Source of the DNA: Meloidogyne chitwoodi
Taxonomy: Eukaryota; Nematoda; Chromadorea; Rhabditida; Meloidogynidae
DNA: 64,000 bases
Assembly (NCBI GenBank): GCA_015183035.1
Contig: JACZZP010000008.1
Span: 682,001 to 746,000 of the forward strand
Reading direction: 5' to 3'
This document shows positions 1 to 11,464 of this stretch, one piece after another (the stretch's first letter is position 1; every line of letters starts with the position of its first letter). A model generated the notes under the pieces. The model worked only from the letters and a program-made list of their open reading frames with translations. It did not search any database and had not been told where the DNA came from. A program made the translations under genes and the position numbers.

Positions 1-3000
1 ATTTATTTATTTAATTATTTTTTTATTTTTAAAATTTCTGTTAGGAATTTAAAGACTTTAAAGACTCAGAAAATAAATGTTTATTATTAACCGATCATTT
101 GGCTATTTCTGCCCTTTCAAGGATGAATTCAAAATATTGCAAACAAATGTTAAAGTCCAGACTTTGTGCAATCGATAGTTATGGAGAAAATTGGCCATTT
201 AAAAAAGTCGAAAATAAATGCAAAGAATATTTTGGTTAATTTTTTTTTAATTTAAAAAATTATTTTTTTAGATTCTTCACAACAAAATACAAAAGTTGGA
301 TGTTTTAATCAATCTAATGTTGATTATTTACTTAAAGGTACTCAATTCAACTTCTCTTCGTTGAATAATCCAAAGTTTTGTATTCAAAATTGTTTAAGAG
401 CTGGATTTTCTTTTGCAGGTTTTTATTTAAAAATGTTTTTAGAAACTAAAGTATTATTAATTTTAAGGTGTTGGATCTGGTGAAATTTGTTATTGTTCTA
501 GTTCTTTAACTAATAAAAACGAAGATATTCTTTTGAATGACTCTTTTTGTAATTTATTTAAATGTCCAGGAGATAAAGATTTCTTTTGTGGTGGAAATGG
601 AACAATATTTGTTTATAAAACGGGAGTTAAAAGTTTTCTTTTTATTATTTTTTTGGTTTTCAATTATTTGAAACTGAAGAATGCCTTCGTTTTTTAATAT
701 TTTTCCACCTTTGGTTAAGCAAAAGTTTCGGATTTTCTCAAAATTTTTTTTCTAAAAATATAATTATTTTATTTTCATTAGATAAACAAACAAAAAGACT
801 ACCAAAATTTGTTTCATTTGATCCTAAAAAATCATCAATTAATAAAATCAAAATTCTTTTTCTTCTACAATTAAATGGACGTGATTACCGTCAAATTCGT
901 CGTCTTCTTCGAATGATATTTAACCCAAAACATTTTTATTTTATTCATGTAGATAACAGACAAGAATTTATGCAATCAGGTTTTTTTAAAAATAAAATTT
1001 TTTTATTTATTTTAAATTTTTAGAAATGTTAAAAATTCAAAAAACATTCGAATCCAAAGGTTTTTTTAATTTTAAAGTTTTGGAAGAAAAACGTTTTGCA
1101 ACAATATGGGGAGGAACAAGTTTATTAGAATTATTTCTTTTTGTACTTAATAAATCAATTTATGAATTAAATATTAAATGGGATTATATTATTAATTTGA
1201 GTGAAAAAGATATGCCTTTACTTTCACTAGAAGAATTGGAACAACAATTGGAAAGGTTTTAATTTTATTAATTTTTTAAAGTATTTTAAAATAAAATTAA
1301 TTTATTTTTTATGCCAAACTCTATTTAAATATTTTTTTAATTTTTATAAAAAAATAGGTAAAATGTTACTTCTAACAATTATCCCCCTATTTTCCTTTTT
1401 TATTTTATTTTTACAAATTTTAATATTTTTACTTCTGGAAATGTGTAAATTAAAAAAATAATTAAATTTTATTTAACGTTCGCAAGGATATAAAAGCGAA
1501 ATATGATACCAAAAATTAAAAAATACATTTGAAATGTCACCAAATTGTTTGCGCCATAAATACTCTGGAGAATAAGTTTGATTGTTTGTTTTACAATTAT
1601 TGCCTTCATTGACATCTAAAATTGTAAAATTTAAGTTTTATTATTTTGTCTCAAAGTTTACCTTCAACTTGAAGAGGATTTTTAATAAAATATGTTGTGC
1701 ACATTCCCCTAAATAAATTCAACCATTTTGTAATTGTTGGATGACTAATTCCTGTTTTAGATTCCAACACATTGTATGAATCACCAAATTGATAAGCCCA
1801 GAAATATGAAAGATGGAATATTTGTTTTGTTGTCAAATGAGTTCCCTCAAAAAATGTTCCACACAAATATCCCTGTTCTGCTCTGCACTTTTTTGTTGTA
1901 CACCTCCATGATCTATATCTTCTGCCTTTGTCCACCTTATTACTTGTTCTACCTCCACATTTGCGGCATGTTCGTTTTCCGTGAAGAAGTCCAATATTTT
2001 CTAGCCAGGCGTCAAAATCATTGTCGGTCAAACGTAGTTTTTCTTGTAAATCAGAAAAATTGAAATTTTTGAGTTGTTCCATAAATATATTTTGCTAAAA
2101 ATGTGAATGTTATACTTTTATAATTATTATATACAAAAAATTAATTTTTTTGCAAAAATAAGTAAATTTGAAAAAAAAAAATAAAAGGAAAAATGGGAGG
2201 ATTTAAAAGGGTACTTTTTTCGGTTATTTGGGCAAAAGTTTGAAATTTTTGTTCTCAACTTTTTATAATTAAATAATTATTTTGGAGGCATAAAATCAAT
2301 TTTTAAATTTCTAAATGGGAGAACTGCCTATTTATATAATCCAGAGGATGGCTCTCACACAGGCCATCAAGTGAACCTTTCGGTAGGCAAAATAGAGGAA
2401 AATAAGAAGAAATTTTTAACTTATAGGCAAATGATCGACAATCATCTATTTAACTTTTTGTAAAAAGAAGAAAGAAATTGGATGATATTTTAGCAAAAAT
2501 TGTTAATTTTATGCCTTAAAAATAATTAATAAAATAATAAAAGTTGAGAACAAAAATTACAATTTATTAAATATTATAAATAATTTTAAAATTAAATTAA
2601 GTGCTTCTAACAAGTCATTTTTGAGCAGTCATGGGTACAACACTGCAAGTTTTTTACACAAACAAGGATTTAATTTTAATTTTTTGGAATGTGAAAAAAG
2701 AATGTGGAGAATATCTACAAGGTTTTATATATTTCTATATTCTTTAAGAGTTTATTACTATTTATCTCTTTCTATTAAGTGATGTTGTGGTGTAGTGGTT
2801 AGCACGTTGGGCTTGCAATAGTGCGAACGTTAGTTCGATTCCGGTCGCTGTCCTAGCCTTTCCTCTTCTATTTCTCCTAACCTTTTTTACCCTAAATTGG
2901 CAACCAATCGCTTTACTTTGTTTATCTAAATTTATTTTTTTAAAGAAATTCATTTCCTTTAAATCTTCGATTGGATGGAGGTTCAGATTGGATTATTTTA

Positions 3001-5142
3001 CATAGAAATTTGGCAAAATTTGCTATTTCTAGTGAACATTTGCCTTCAACACTTAGATTATTATTTACTACAATTCTTTTACCTTTGGAAAGCTTTTTTC
3101 ATACGGTTTTTATTCTTTTAAATTTATTATTATTAATTAATTTTTTAGGCAAAAATTAAATTAATTGTTTTCCCTTATTTATTCTATTTTCTTTAAAAAT
3201 TTAATTTTTTTAATTTTCAGCTTTCTCTAAATTCAAACAATTTTTGTAACCTTATATTTGATAATAATTTGCGTTTTACGAATTGGAGAAGAAAACAAGG
3301 TTGTCGTTGTTCAGCATTTAAGCCAATAGTTGATTGGTGTGGATGTTCTCCCTTAACTGTTTTAAATGGAGATTTTGAAAAGAAAATTAATTTAAAAAGG
3401 TTTTTTTTTTGTTAATTTTTATATTATTTATTTATTAAATTTAGATGTCAAGAAAAAAGTTTATTTTTTGGTCGTAAATTTGATTCTTTTATTGATGTTG
3501 AACCAATTGCTTATTTAGAAAAACAAGTACTTCGCTTTAGAAAATATCAAATTCCAACAAATTCAAGTTTTTCTTTTAATTCAATTTGGATAAATTTATT
3601 TTCTTTTGAAACTTCTAATGATTCTCCTTTTGGTATTTTTTTAAATAATAATTTTGGGTATTTAAAGACATTCTTTTCTTCCTTCAAAAATATTTGAGTT
3701 TTATTTTTTTTAGTTTGATCTCTTGTATTTTAAAGAATTTAATCCTTTTGACCATTATGGTCTTTAACCATTTTGTGGATAAAAAGAGGAATGAGGAAAT
3801 GAATGTTTTGAGACAGTGAATTTGAAATGATCGACCAAGAATTTAAAATTCCAGAATCTCAAAAAATAAAAGTCTGGAAAAAGAACATCAGTTTTGTTCT
3901 CTAGCTGATCCTCTTTCCATTAAAACAAAAGAAATAAATAATATTTAATTTCTCTTTTTTAGCAACAAAAATTAATTTAATTAACAAAATTTCGTCTACT
4001 TTATTTACTAAAATTATTATTAATAATAATTCTTCTAATTTATTTTTTAATAATTGTAAGTTCCATCGCCTTTTAAATTTATTTATATTTCGTGCCAATA
4101 TGTCATCAACATTTGAAAATATTTTTTCAATAGAAATAAAGTGTGGAGAAGAAGATTTTTATTTAATTGAGGTTTTTTTATAATTTAATTAATTTTAAAA
4201 ATTTATTATTATTTTTCAGTTTTTAATAAATCAAAATAATTTTTTTAATAAAATAAATAATAAAAAGGAGGAAAACAAACAAATATTTACTGAGGAAGGA
4301 ATATTTGTTTTTGATGAAACTAATGATGGAGGAATTAATTTTGGTATTGATTTTGATATAAAAGAAGAAATATTTAAAGTTTATCCTTTTATTGTTGATT
4401 TGGTTAGTTTTTTAATTAATTTATTTTAATTAATTTTATTTTTTAAGAATTTAAATAATTTATTTACTTTAAAATGGAAATGGAAATTAATTGAAACAAA
4501 TAAAATAAATAATTGGACATCTCCTTCAATTAATTTAATTTTATTTGGTCCTAATAAATTAATTATATTTAATCAAATTATTAAACCTTATGATTCTTTA
4601 AATGGAATTCAATTTGTTAATATTAATTTAAATAATATTATTTTAAATAATCAAAATGTTAAACCAGGTTTTTTATTATTTTTTAAGTTTAAAATAAATT
4701 CATAAAATATTAAAAGACTGGGGCGAGAGTTAGACTTGTCTATTCCTTCGAGGCAGAGCTGTTACCCACTTAACCATACGTCCAATTATTAAAAAGCTCT
4801 TTTTTTCTTTTATATTAGCTAGAGGGAAAAAATTATTTTGATTTAATTTTTTAATTAAACATTTTGTTTCCTAAAATAATTTTATTTATTTTTTTAAAAG
4901 GTACTTGGTCAGCATCTCTTTTATTTAATTCAACAAAAATTTGGGAAATTTATTTTCCAATTTTTCCGAATTCAAATAATAATTTTGAATTAATAAATAA
5001 ATTAACTTTAAATAATTTTAATTTAATTGATTGGTGTTTAATTAAATTAAAAAATAATAATATTTTTAAAAATGTTAAAAACTGTTCAAATACAAATTGG
5101 AGTAGTAATTTATTAAATGATGACAAAAGTAATTTTCCTTAA
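1..5142 (+). CDS. sqv-6: Peptide O-xylosyltransferase (SQV-6/XYLT-like), 5' end outside window
   Basis: Transfers xylose to serine of proteoglycan core proteins, the first step of chondroitin/heparan sulfate linker synthesis; type II Golgi protein in this family. Readable exons in order: a cysteine-containing stem exon (about 45-235); a WSC domain (about 271-630) with FCIQNC, CYCSS and FFCGGNG; the Core-2/I-branching glycosyltransferase start with KILFLLQLNGRDYRQIRRLL and HFYFIHVDNR (about 780-980); TIWGGTSLLELFLFVL and NLSEKDMPL (1026-1255); SSHGYNTASFLHKQGF and ECEKRMWR (about 2605-2715); DGGSDWIILHR and LPLESFFHT (2971-3110); CRCSAFKPIVDWCGCSP (about 3222-3400); then the xylosyltransferase C-terminal domain to the stop at 5142. 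C. elegans SQV-6 also carries a WSC domain. The long intron between 1256 and about 2600 hosts an antisense transposase gene, and the next intron a SINE. Exon joins are inferred. The N-terminus lies upstream of the window. Confidence 0.88.
1473..2082 (-). CDS. Truncated Merlin/IS1595 (ISXO2-like) transposase-derived protein, nested in an sqv-6 intron
   Basis: Two exons, 2082-1662 and 1615-1473, joined at a GT...AG intron of 46 bp, give an intact frame of 187 codons plus stop (421 + 143 nt). The N-terminal half has a zinc ribbon (CRKCGG near residue 39, then a second cysteine pair WRCTTKKC and a further YLCGTFF) followed by a helix-turn-helix-like stretch (FHLSYFWAYQFG, THPT-like SHPTITKWLNLFRG). 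The C-terminal end reads SPEYLWRKQFGD...HISLLYPCER, which resembles the extreme tail of IS1595/Merlin transposases. The DDE catalytic core normally lying between these parts is absent, so it cannot be an autonomous transposase. It lies antisense inside an intron of the xylosyltransferase gene. It may be a non-autonomous relic or a co-opted DNA-binding protein; the sequence cannot decide. Confidence 0.72.
2781..2940 (+). repeat. tRNA-derived SINE, copy A
   Basis: The 5' part is tRNA-like, with an A box (TGGTGTAGTGG) and a B box (AGTTCGATTCC). A tail of about 85 bp follows, containing TTTACCCTAAATTGGCAACC and ending in a T/A-rich run. Head and tail both match the copy at 44914-45055, so they moved as one unit. 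It sits in an intron of the xylosyltransferase gene. The acceptor arms do not pair convincingly, so this is not a functional tRNA gene. Confidence 0.75.
4717..4785 (-). repeat. tRNA-like relic with A-box only
   Basis: On the minus strand the segment contains GTATGGTTAAGTGGGTAACA, close to a tRNA A box and D arm. The same string occurs in the relic near 33917. No clear B box or acceptor stem is visible. It lies in an intron of the xylosyltransferase gene and is best read as a decayed tRNA-derived element. Confidence 0.4.
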
Positions 5143-5984
5143 AATCTCTCTCAAAAGCCTTTATTTTTTTTAATTTTTCTTTTAATTTTTTTTTAAATTA
5201 AAAATTATTTTTTTTTAATTTTAAGCAACAATTTATTTTTTTTTAATTTTTAATTATTTATACTGCATTGTGTCTAACAAAAAAAAATAAATTAAGAGAG
5301 AGAAAATGTTCCACTTAATAATTATTAAATAATAAATTGTTCAATTAATCATTTTTTAATAAATAAAATAAAAAAAAGGGAACATTCTTCTCTAAGTTTC
5401 CCCTATTTTAATTTTTTTTCAGTGAATATTTATTTTTTTTTAATTATTTCTAAGCATGGAACATATATTGCAATAAATAAAATTAAAAAATAAATAATTA
5501 ATTATGTAATTATTTTTTAATTTTTTTTATAAAACACGAATCGATCTCCTTTTTTAATAAATTATTTTATTTATTTATTGCACAGAGCACACAAAATTCA
5601 AAGTACTGGGGTGTGTAGTATAAAAATTGTTTTATTTATTTTTTTTTATTTTATATAAATATTTGTTTGCTTTTTGAGGCCAAAAAGGAAGAGAATTTTT
5701 TATTTTTTTTTAAATGATTAAATATTTATTTATTTTTTAAATGTATGATTTTCTCATGTCTTTAAATTAATTATAATATTTTTTTTTAATTTATTTGTTT
5801 TATTTTTTTAAATTTATTCTTTGATCTCTTAATAATTTTTTGAGTGCCTTTTTTAATTAATAAAAATTATTTTTTTATTTTTTATTTAAATTATTCAGAA
5901 AAAAATAAAGGAAATAAATTCCTTATTTTTAATTAATTAATTTAATTATATTTTTAATTTATTTTATTTTTTAAATATTATTTT
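5143..5984. other. Intergenic, very AT-rich, no gene seen
   Basis: Lies between the xylosyltransferase stop and the dioxygenase start. It consists almost entirely of A/T runs with many stop codons in all frames. No RNA gene or repeat family was recognised; the promoter of the downstream gene is presumably here. Confidence 0.6.
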
Positions 5985-7865
5985 ATGGATAATAATAATC
6001 AAAAATCTTCTTCATTCCCTCTTATAACCGAAAAAGAAATGTTAAATGCTAGAAGAAATAAAATTTTGGGTGATTTGGCTATTCTTTGTAGAAGATTGTT
6101 GGAATGCTCGTCTAGAGGAGAAAGAAAAATTGTTGGAAATTCAAATAATAATACAGAATTGGTTTGTAATGGTTCTACTAATGATCATTTAAAAGGTTTA
6201 TTTTATGTTTTTAAAATAATTGATAAAAAATTAAATAATTTGACCTAAAAATAAGCTAAAATTTAGGAACTTTTCAGTTAAAAAGGTTAATTAGCAAGTG
6301 TAAATTATTTAGAATTATTTATTTTTTAATGATTTGTTTAAATAATTGGTATAATTTTACTGAAAAATTTTTTATTTTTTGAACTTAGTTGTTCATCAGT
6401 AAATTTAAAAATTATTTTTAATTTTTAAAAAAGTCTTTTTAAACGTTCTGATTTAAAATAATAATTAATTATTTATTTTTTAATAAAATAGAACCAGCAA
6501 CAATAATAAACAAATTGAGAGAACTTGCATCAGCTTTTGACTCTCAATTTTTGCAACACAAAGCTGTAGATCCCAGAACAATGTGGGCAAGCACTTTTTG
6601 TTCACCGGTTTATTTTTTTAATTAATTATTTTTTTATTATTTAAATTAATAAAAAAGGTTCTTGAACGTGCTGATTTATTTGAAATGTCAATTTTTGGTT
6701 TTCGTTATTCTGGTTGTTATATTCCTCTTCATGACCATCCAAAAATGTTTGGATTTATACGTCCTTTGCATGGACGGATTAGAGTATCTTCTTATTCTTG
6801 GTTAGATGATAATGAAGAAAACAAACAATTATCTTATCAAAGGAAGAATAACTCTAATTTTGATGTAAAACCAGGATATATTTTACGTCCAGCAAGATAT
6901 GAAGGTTTCTTTTTTTTTAATTTAGGATAGTGGGTTTAGAGTAGTGTATATATATATGTCTTTTTTTCCAATATATTTAAATATTTCCACTCCGCTGCCT
7001 CTGAATTCCGCGTTCTCCTTTTCAGAACACGTAGAATAAATTAGAGGTTGATAATTTGATTAGGTTAAATAACCATTAGTTTTGCTTGAAATCGATAGAA
7101 TAAATTCATTAAAATAAATTTGTATTCGCAAGTTTTGGGTTGACCTACACTGGTTATTTTTAAATCTTAACTCGGGGTTATAATTTATTCTAATAGTTCT
7201 GGGTCAGTTAAATCCCAAGTTAAGTAATTAAATATCCATTACCTTAAATTTATCATAAAAGGCTAGAGAAGTAATTTAAATTTAAAAATTTCTTTTTAAG
7301 GTCAAGTAGTTTTGTCTCCACCAACAGACAAATCTTCTTCTTTAAAAATGGCTATTCTAGAGCCAAATGTTGCTAATTTACACACAATCGAAGCATTAGA
7401 TGATGGAGCAACATTTTTTGATTTATTAGTGCCTGGTTACAATAATGACAAGGATAGAACATGTTTTTACTACAATATCATCAATGACAACATCGAAGTG
7501 TATTTTGTTAAATTTTTGTAAATTAAATTGAATTAATAGGGAGGGGTTTATGAGTAGTGGAATTCTTAAATAGAATATTTTTTAATCTATTAAGAATAGT
7601 AAATTGAGAAGTTTATTCAACTGTACTCGTGGTTTAGTTGGTAAGTCACTTGCCTAGGATGTAGTGGGTGGTGGAGTTCGAATCCATTTGATGCAAAATA
7701 TTGTTTACTACTTGTTAAATTGTTTTTTGTTTATAGTTAATTTATAAAAAAATTAAAAAAAGTTTTTTATCTAAAAAAATTATTTAGAAACACATAATTG
7801 GCGATATTGTGTGGCTAGAAGGTTCAGAAGAGTCGCCAGAGGATTTTACAATGCAACGAATTTAA
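5985..7865 (+). CDS. 2-aminoethanethiol (cysteamine) dioxygenase, PCO/ADO family
   Basis: Non-haem iron thiol dioxygenase. In animals ADO oxidises cysteamine to hypotaurine and N-terminal cysteine of proteins, the latter acting as an oxygen sensor for degradation. The cupin core is visible: SGCYIPLHDHPKMFGFIRPL (residues HDH are iron ligands of the facial triad), then GRIRVSSYSWLD, FDVKPGYILRPARYEG, LEPNVANLHTIEALDDGATF with the third-ligand histidine in NLHTIE, and FDLLVPGYNNDKDRTCFYYN. Exons start at 5985, about 6492, 6659, about 7301 and about 7789; the last ends with GDIVWLEGSEESPEDF and TAA at 7863-7865. The N-terminal region (NARRNKILGDLAILCRRLLE) is helical and less conserved. All key residues appear intact, so it should be active. 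Confidence 0.88.
7625..7695 (+). repeat. tRNA-like sequence, probably a SINE head or pseudo-tRNA
   Basis: Contains an A-box-like GTGGTTTAGTTGG and a B-box-like GAGTTCGAATCC at tRNA-like spacing, with AGG in the anticodon position. The ends do not form a convincing acceptor stem. It lies in the last intron of the dioxygenase gene. Confidence 0.45.
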
Positions 7866-8315
7866 AAAAGTTTTTTTTTGCTTGTAAATTAATCGTCGTC
7901 GTGACTTCAATAAAATGACCAAGAAATTTACATTAAAAAATGAAAGAACTAAGCAAAGTAATTCCTATTTTAATATATTAAAACAACTCATTTTGCCACA
8001 CTTTTTTACTGTTTTTTACCTAAAAATTTGTTCATATTTTTATTTATTGTAAAAAAAAATTTTTTTTTCGTATATAAAATTGATCAGTTTTTCCCTTCTT
8101 TTAATAAATTTTTTGACCACACACCTAAAATGGCATAAAATTAGAGAACTGGCTTTTTTGTTTTTTCATCCCTTTTTGTGTAAGAATCGCCTTTAGAGAA
8201 GAAATTTTGTTGAGAGGAAGATTACTAAATAATTGACAGATTAAAAAAGGGAAGATTGACCGAATTTATAAAAGTAAAAAAATACAAAATTTACTCAAAA
8301 ACGTTTCATTAAAAA
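7866..8315. other. Intergenic, no gene seen
   Basis: AT-rich spacer between the dioxygenase and the first collagen. Frames are broken by stops and no repeat match was found elsewhere in the window. Confidence 0.55.
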
Positions 8316-9550
8316 ATGAGAAAATTTATTAATTTTTCAATAATTTTAATTATCAGCATTTTTGGGATGTTTTACTCATTTTGGTAAATTAAAATTTGTT
8401 TAGACATTTTGTGCCACTCTGTTGCACGACATTTCGTCTCTACGGCAAAAAAACTACATTTCGTTTACCCGAGCCTACGATTTTCGCTGTTGGGACGAAA
8501 TGTCGTGCAATTTTGTGGCCGAAATGTCGGGACTCGCTCCCTTATTTTATCTAAATTTATTTTAGGGCCTTTTGGCATCTCTCTGATAAAATATTTAATA
8601 TAATTGAATATTTGGATGAAGAAATGATAAAATGGAAGGAAATTGAAAATAAATATTCTTTAATATTGTTTTATTATCAAAAAGGAAGAGATGAAAAGCA
8701 AAAAATAAAGAGGCAATTAAATATTGATCAATCATTTGTATCTAATGATTTTCCTTTTCCACCGGAGAGATTTTGTCAGTGTAACCAAAATGTTGGGGAA
8801 CAATGTCCCGAAGGACTTCCAGGGCCGCCAGGTTAGAAAAAAAGGAAAATTCTGACAAAAAATAAAAAAAGAATTTAAATTACAGGAAAACCTGGATTAG
8901 ATGGCCATGATGGCGTTACAGGAGAACCAGGAATTCAAGGAAAAGCACCTGAACCAATTTCTAGAATAATCCCTCAAATGTGCAGAGTTTGTCCGGGAGG
9001 AATTAAAGGAATATCTGGACAGCCTGGAAAAGTTGGATTACCAGTTGAATTAAAATAATTATTTAAAAAAAACTTTAATCTTCTGATATTTAGGGTCTAA
9101 CGGGCGAACAAGGCCCTCAAGGAATATCTGGAAGTCCAGGGAAGAAAGGACCACAAGGAGAGGAAGGACCAATTGGTAAAGTAGGAAAAGCTGGAATTGT
9201 AGGGGAACCAGGAATAACTGGAAATGAAGGCATTGTCAGTGAAAAAGGACTTCCAGGTCCTAAAGGAAATCCTGGAAAACAAGGACTTCGCGGAATTGTT
9301 GGAGAACCTGGAGCTATTGGAAAACAAGGACTTATTGGATTTCTTGGTCCAGAAGGCGAAAAGGGAAAAGTTGGAGCTCCTGGTCTTTTTGGTAAGTTCT
9401 AATAAATAAATAGAGTTGAAGGAACTGTTCTTTTAAATATTTTCAGCACCTCCCGGCTTTGTTGGAGCAGATGGAGAGCCTGGCTCTGACGCTAGTTATT
9501 GCCCTTGTCCAGAAAGGAAGCGAAGACTTTCTCGGATTATTATTATTTAA
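8316..9550 (+). CDS. Cuticle collagen 1 (divergent)
   Basis: Secreted structural collagen of the nematode cuticle. Five exons: 8316-8383, 8566-8831, 8886-9043, 9094-9391, 9447-9550. The first exon gives a hydrophobic anchor (FSIILIISIFGMFYSFW), followed by a short basic/acidic N-domain with an IKRQL site that may be the subtilisin cleavage position. Then come a cysteine pair (FCQCN) and interrupted Gly-X-Y blocks flanked by cysteines (CPEGLPGPPG, CRVCPGG), a long Gly-X-Y stretch through exon 4, and a C-terminal YCPCPERKRR. The Gly-X-Y repeats have few prolines and many Lys/Glu/Ile compared with the other two collagens here, so it is a divergent member. Intron 1 holds an 88-bp palindromic repeat. 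The start was chosen because it supplies the membrane anchor and a phase-correct splice. Confidence 0.85.
8423..8509. repeat. Short palindromic repeat (MITE-like), copy 1
   Basis: Begins TGCACGACATTTCG and ends with its reverse complement CGAAATGTCGTGCA. The interior (ACTACATTTCGTTTACCCGA, then a CGATTTT stretch) nearly matches the copy at 39437-39524. It lies in intron 1 of collagen 1. It could fold as a hairpin of about 14 bp with a long loop. Confidence 0.75.
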
Positions 9551-9979
9551 TTTATAAAAATTAAATTATTTAATTAATTTATTATAATTACATAATAAAA
9601 GCAAAGCACAACCATTATGGGCGACGGAAGGACTCGAACCTAGGACCTTGGGAAATCAAAACAAGAGACTTACCGGCTGAGCTACACTAAACATTATTTG
9701 TAAATTTATTAAAAACTAATATAGCTTAATAATTAATAGCCGGTAATCCCTATATATAAAAGTTCTTTTTTACATAATTAAAAATATGAAACAAAGAAAA
9801 ACAAAAGCTAGTAGTAAATTTATAAAATGGAAACGACTATTTTTAAAAAAATTTTTTCTTTTTGGATGTTCAAATGAAAGAGGAAGAAATAGGCAGCAAA
9901 TTCATTTTTAAGTCATTCCAAGTGTAAATTTATTTGTCTAAAATTTTAAATTAATTTAAAAAATATATCTAAAATTTCC
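9551..9979. other. Convergent intergenic region with tRNA-like relic
   Basis: Separates the 3' ends of collagen 1 and the V-ATPase gene. Apart from the tRNA-like segment at 9619-9691, the sequence is AT-rich with no supported gene. Confidence 0.55.
9619..9691 (-). repeat. tRNA-like sequence, probably pseudo-tRNA or SINE head
   Basis: The minus strand has an A box (TGTAGCTCAGCCGG) and a canonical B box (GGTTCGAGTCC) about 35 nt apart, as in a tRNA. The first and last seven bases do not pair and the anticodon stem is weak, so an intact tRNA gene is unlikely. No second copy was found in the window. Confidence 0.5.
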
Positions 9980-10994
9980 TTATGGGTTAATAAAAATGTG
10001 AAAAGTTGTAAACAAAATTATAACCTGAACAATTCCAATGATCATACCAAAAAGTCCAATAGCACTAGCAAAAATTTCGATTATCAAAATTTTGACAAAT
10101 AATGCTGGATTTGCTGCATCTGCAAGTGCGGCACCAGAACCAACAATACCTAAAATTTATTGAAAAATTAAAAAAATAACAAAAAATAAGCATACCAACA
10201 GCCAAACCACAAACTAAATTGCTAAAACCAACGGTCAATCCTCCTCCAAAAATTGCATATCCAGCAGCAAGGTTTTTAGCTATAACTTCTTTGGTGGCTG
10301 AATTCCGATCAAAAGGCTTAAAAATGATCGAAAATAAAATATTTAGTATTAAAAAAAATTACTGCAAATTTTCCTGCAAAAACAAAAGCCATAATAATTC
10401 CAAATATTGCGACTGCTTCACAAAAGATAATTGAAACTAAATTCTTTGTACGAATTCGAGGTGCTTTAACTCCACCACCCAAAATTGATGAACCAGTAGT
10501 AAAAATTCCCCTTAAAACAGAATAAATTTATAGTGAATTTGTTCAAAGACTAACAAAAAGACCGATAGGCTGGTAAGAAATTAATTCTTCCCAGTTTTAG
10601 AAATATCCTTTTTGAAGTATTTTTAATAAAAAAACTAACCATCCAGCACCAATAACAGAAAGAGAAAGTGAAGCTGCAATGCCAATACCTGCCCACATAT
10701 GAGGTGGTGTTTCAGTCAAAAACCAGGCAATATCAAAACGATCGCCTTGCCCAGTAAGCATATAATATAAACCTTAAATTGATGTAGGAATAAACAAGTT
10801 GTTTGTATAAAAATGTCTTAACATATATTTTCAAGTACCGAAAACCTGTTAAAACTCTAAAACCGTAGAAATTATTATCAGAAATTTCACAAAAATCTAC
10901 GTTAAAAATATTAAAAAAACAAACCCATAATAATTAGGATGGAACTGCCAGTAGCAGATAATGCATAGAATGTGTTCAACACTGGATTGGACAT
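9980..10994 (-). CDS. vha-4: V-type ATPase 21 kDa proteolipid subunit c''
   Basis: Subunit of the membrane V0 ring that carries protons through the vacuolar ATPase. It starts [20 protein letters not shown] at 10994; exons follow with [20 protein letters not shown], then [39 protein letters not shown] and [19 protein letters not shown], ending IFINP at 9980. Two glutamates in membrane helices (FCEAVAIFG and [10 protein letters not shown]) mark the duplicated proteolipid fold, the first being the usual proton-carrying acid in c''. At least four hydrophobic helices are visible. It is transcribed divergently from the BAG6-like gene, 470 bp apart. C. elegans VHA-4 is the family reference. Confidence 0.88.
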
Positions 10995-11464
10995 ATTACT
11001 TGAATTAAGTTAAAGTTCTGTTGAGTTCGATTGAAAAATATATAATCAAAATCCTCTTATCTGAAAAGGAAATGATAGAAATAATTTAATCTAAATATTA
11101 TTTTAATCTTTTCAAAAAATAATAATGGTCTTTAATCTCTTACAATGTAAAAAATTGTTTATGACATTTTAAATTATTTCTAATTTGATATATTAAAATT
11201 TTACATTTTGAAATTTCAAATTGGTAAACTTTCGTTTTACCAAATAATTAGAATTTATTTGTTTTACCAAAATTTTGTCATTAAGTTTAAAATAACTCCC
11301 GAAATTGCTAGTGATTTTTTTGTTTCTATTTTTGTATTTGACATCAGTTGTTTCTAGAACATTTTTTTTATCAAGGTTAAATCCTTTATTTTCTTAGTAA
11401 TTTTTAACTTTTATTTTTTAAAATTTCTTTTCAGTTAAAAATAATTAAAATTTTCAACAATTTG
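10995..11464. promoter_or_regulatory. Divergent intergenic region, presumed shared promoter
   Basis: The two flanking genes start at its ends and run outward, so both promoters must lie here. A small inverted repeat (GGTAAACTTTCGTTTTACC near 11223) is visible. No specific factor site is claimed. Confidence 0.45.

Noticed and set aside
1776..2063. 95-codon open frame on the plus strand
   Set aside because: It is the shadow of the transposase-derived exon on the opposite strand, whose zinc-ribbon motifs are clear.
2781..2853. Functional tRNA gene
   Set aside because: Acceptor ends do not pair and the unit continues into a tail shared with a second copy, so it is a SINE.
9097..9327. Ser/Phe-rich frame on the minus strand
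   Set aside because: Antisense of collagen 1 Gly-X-Y coding sequence.
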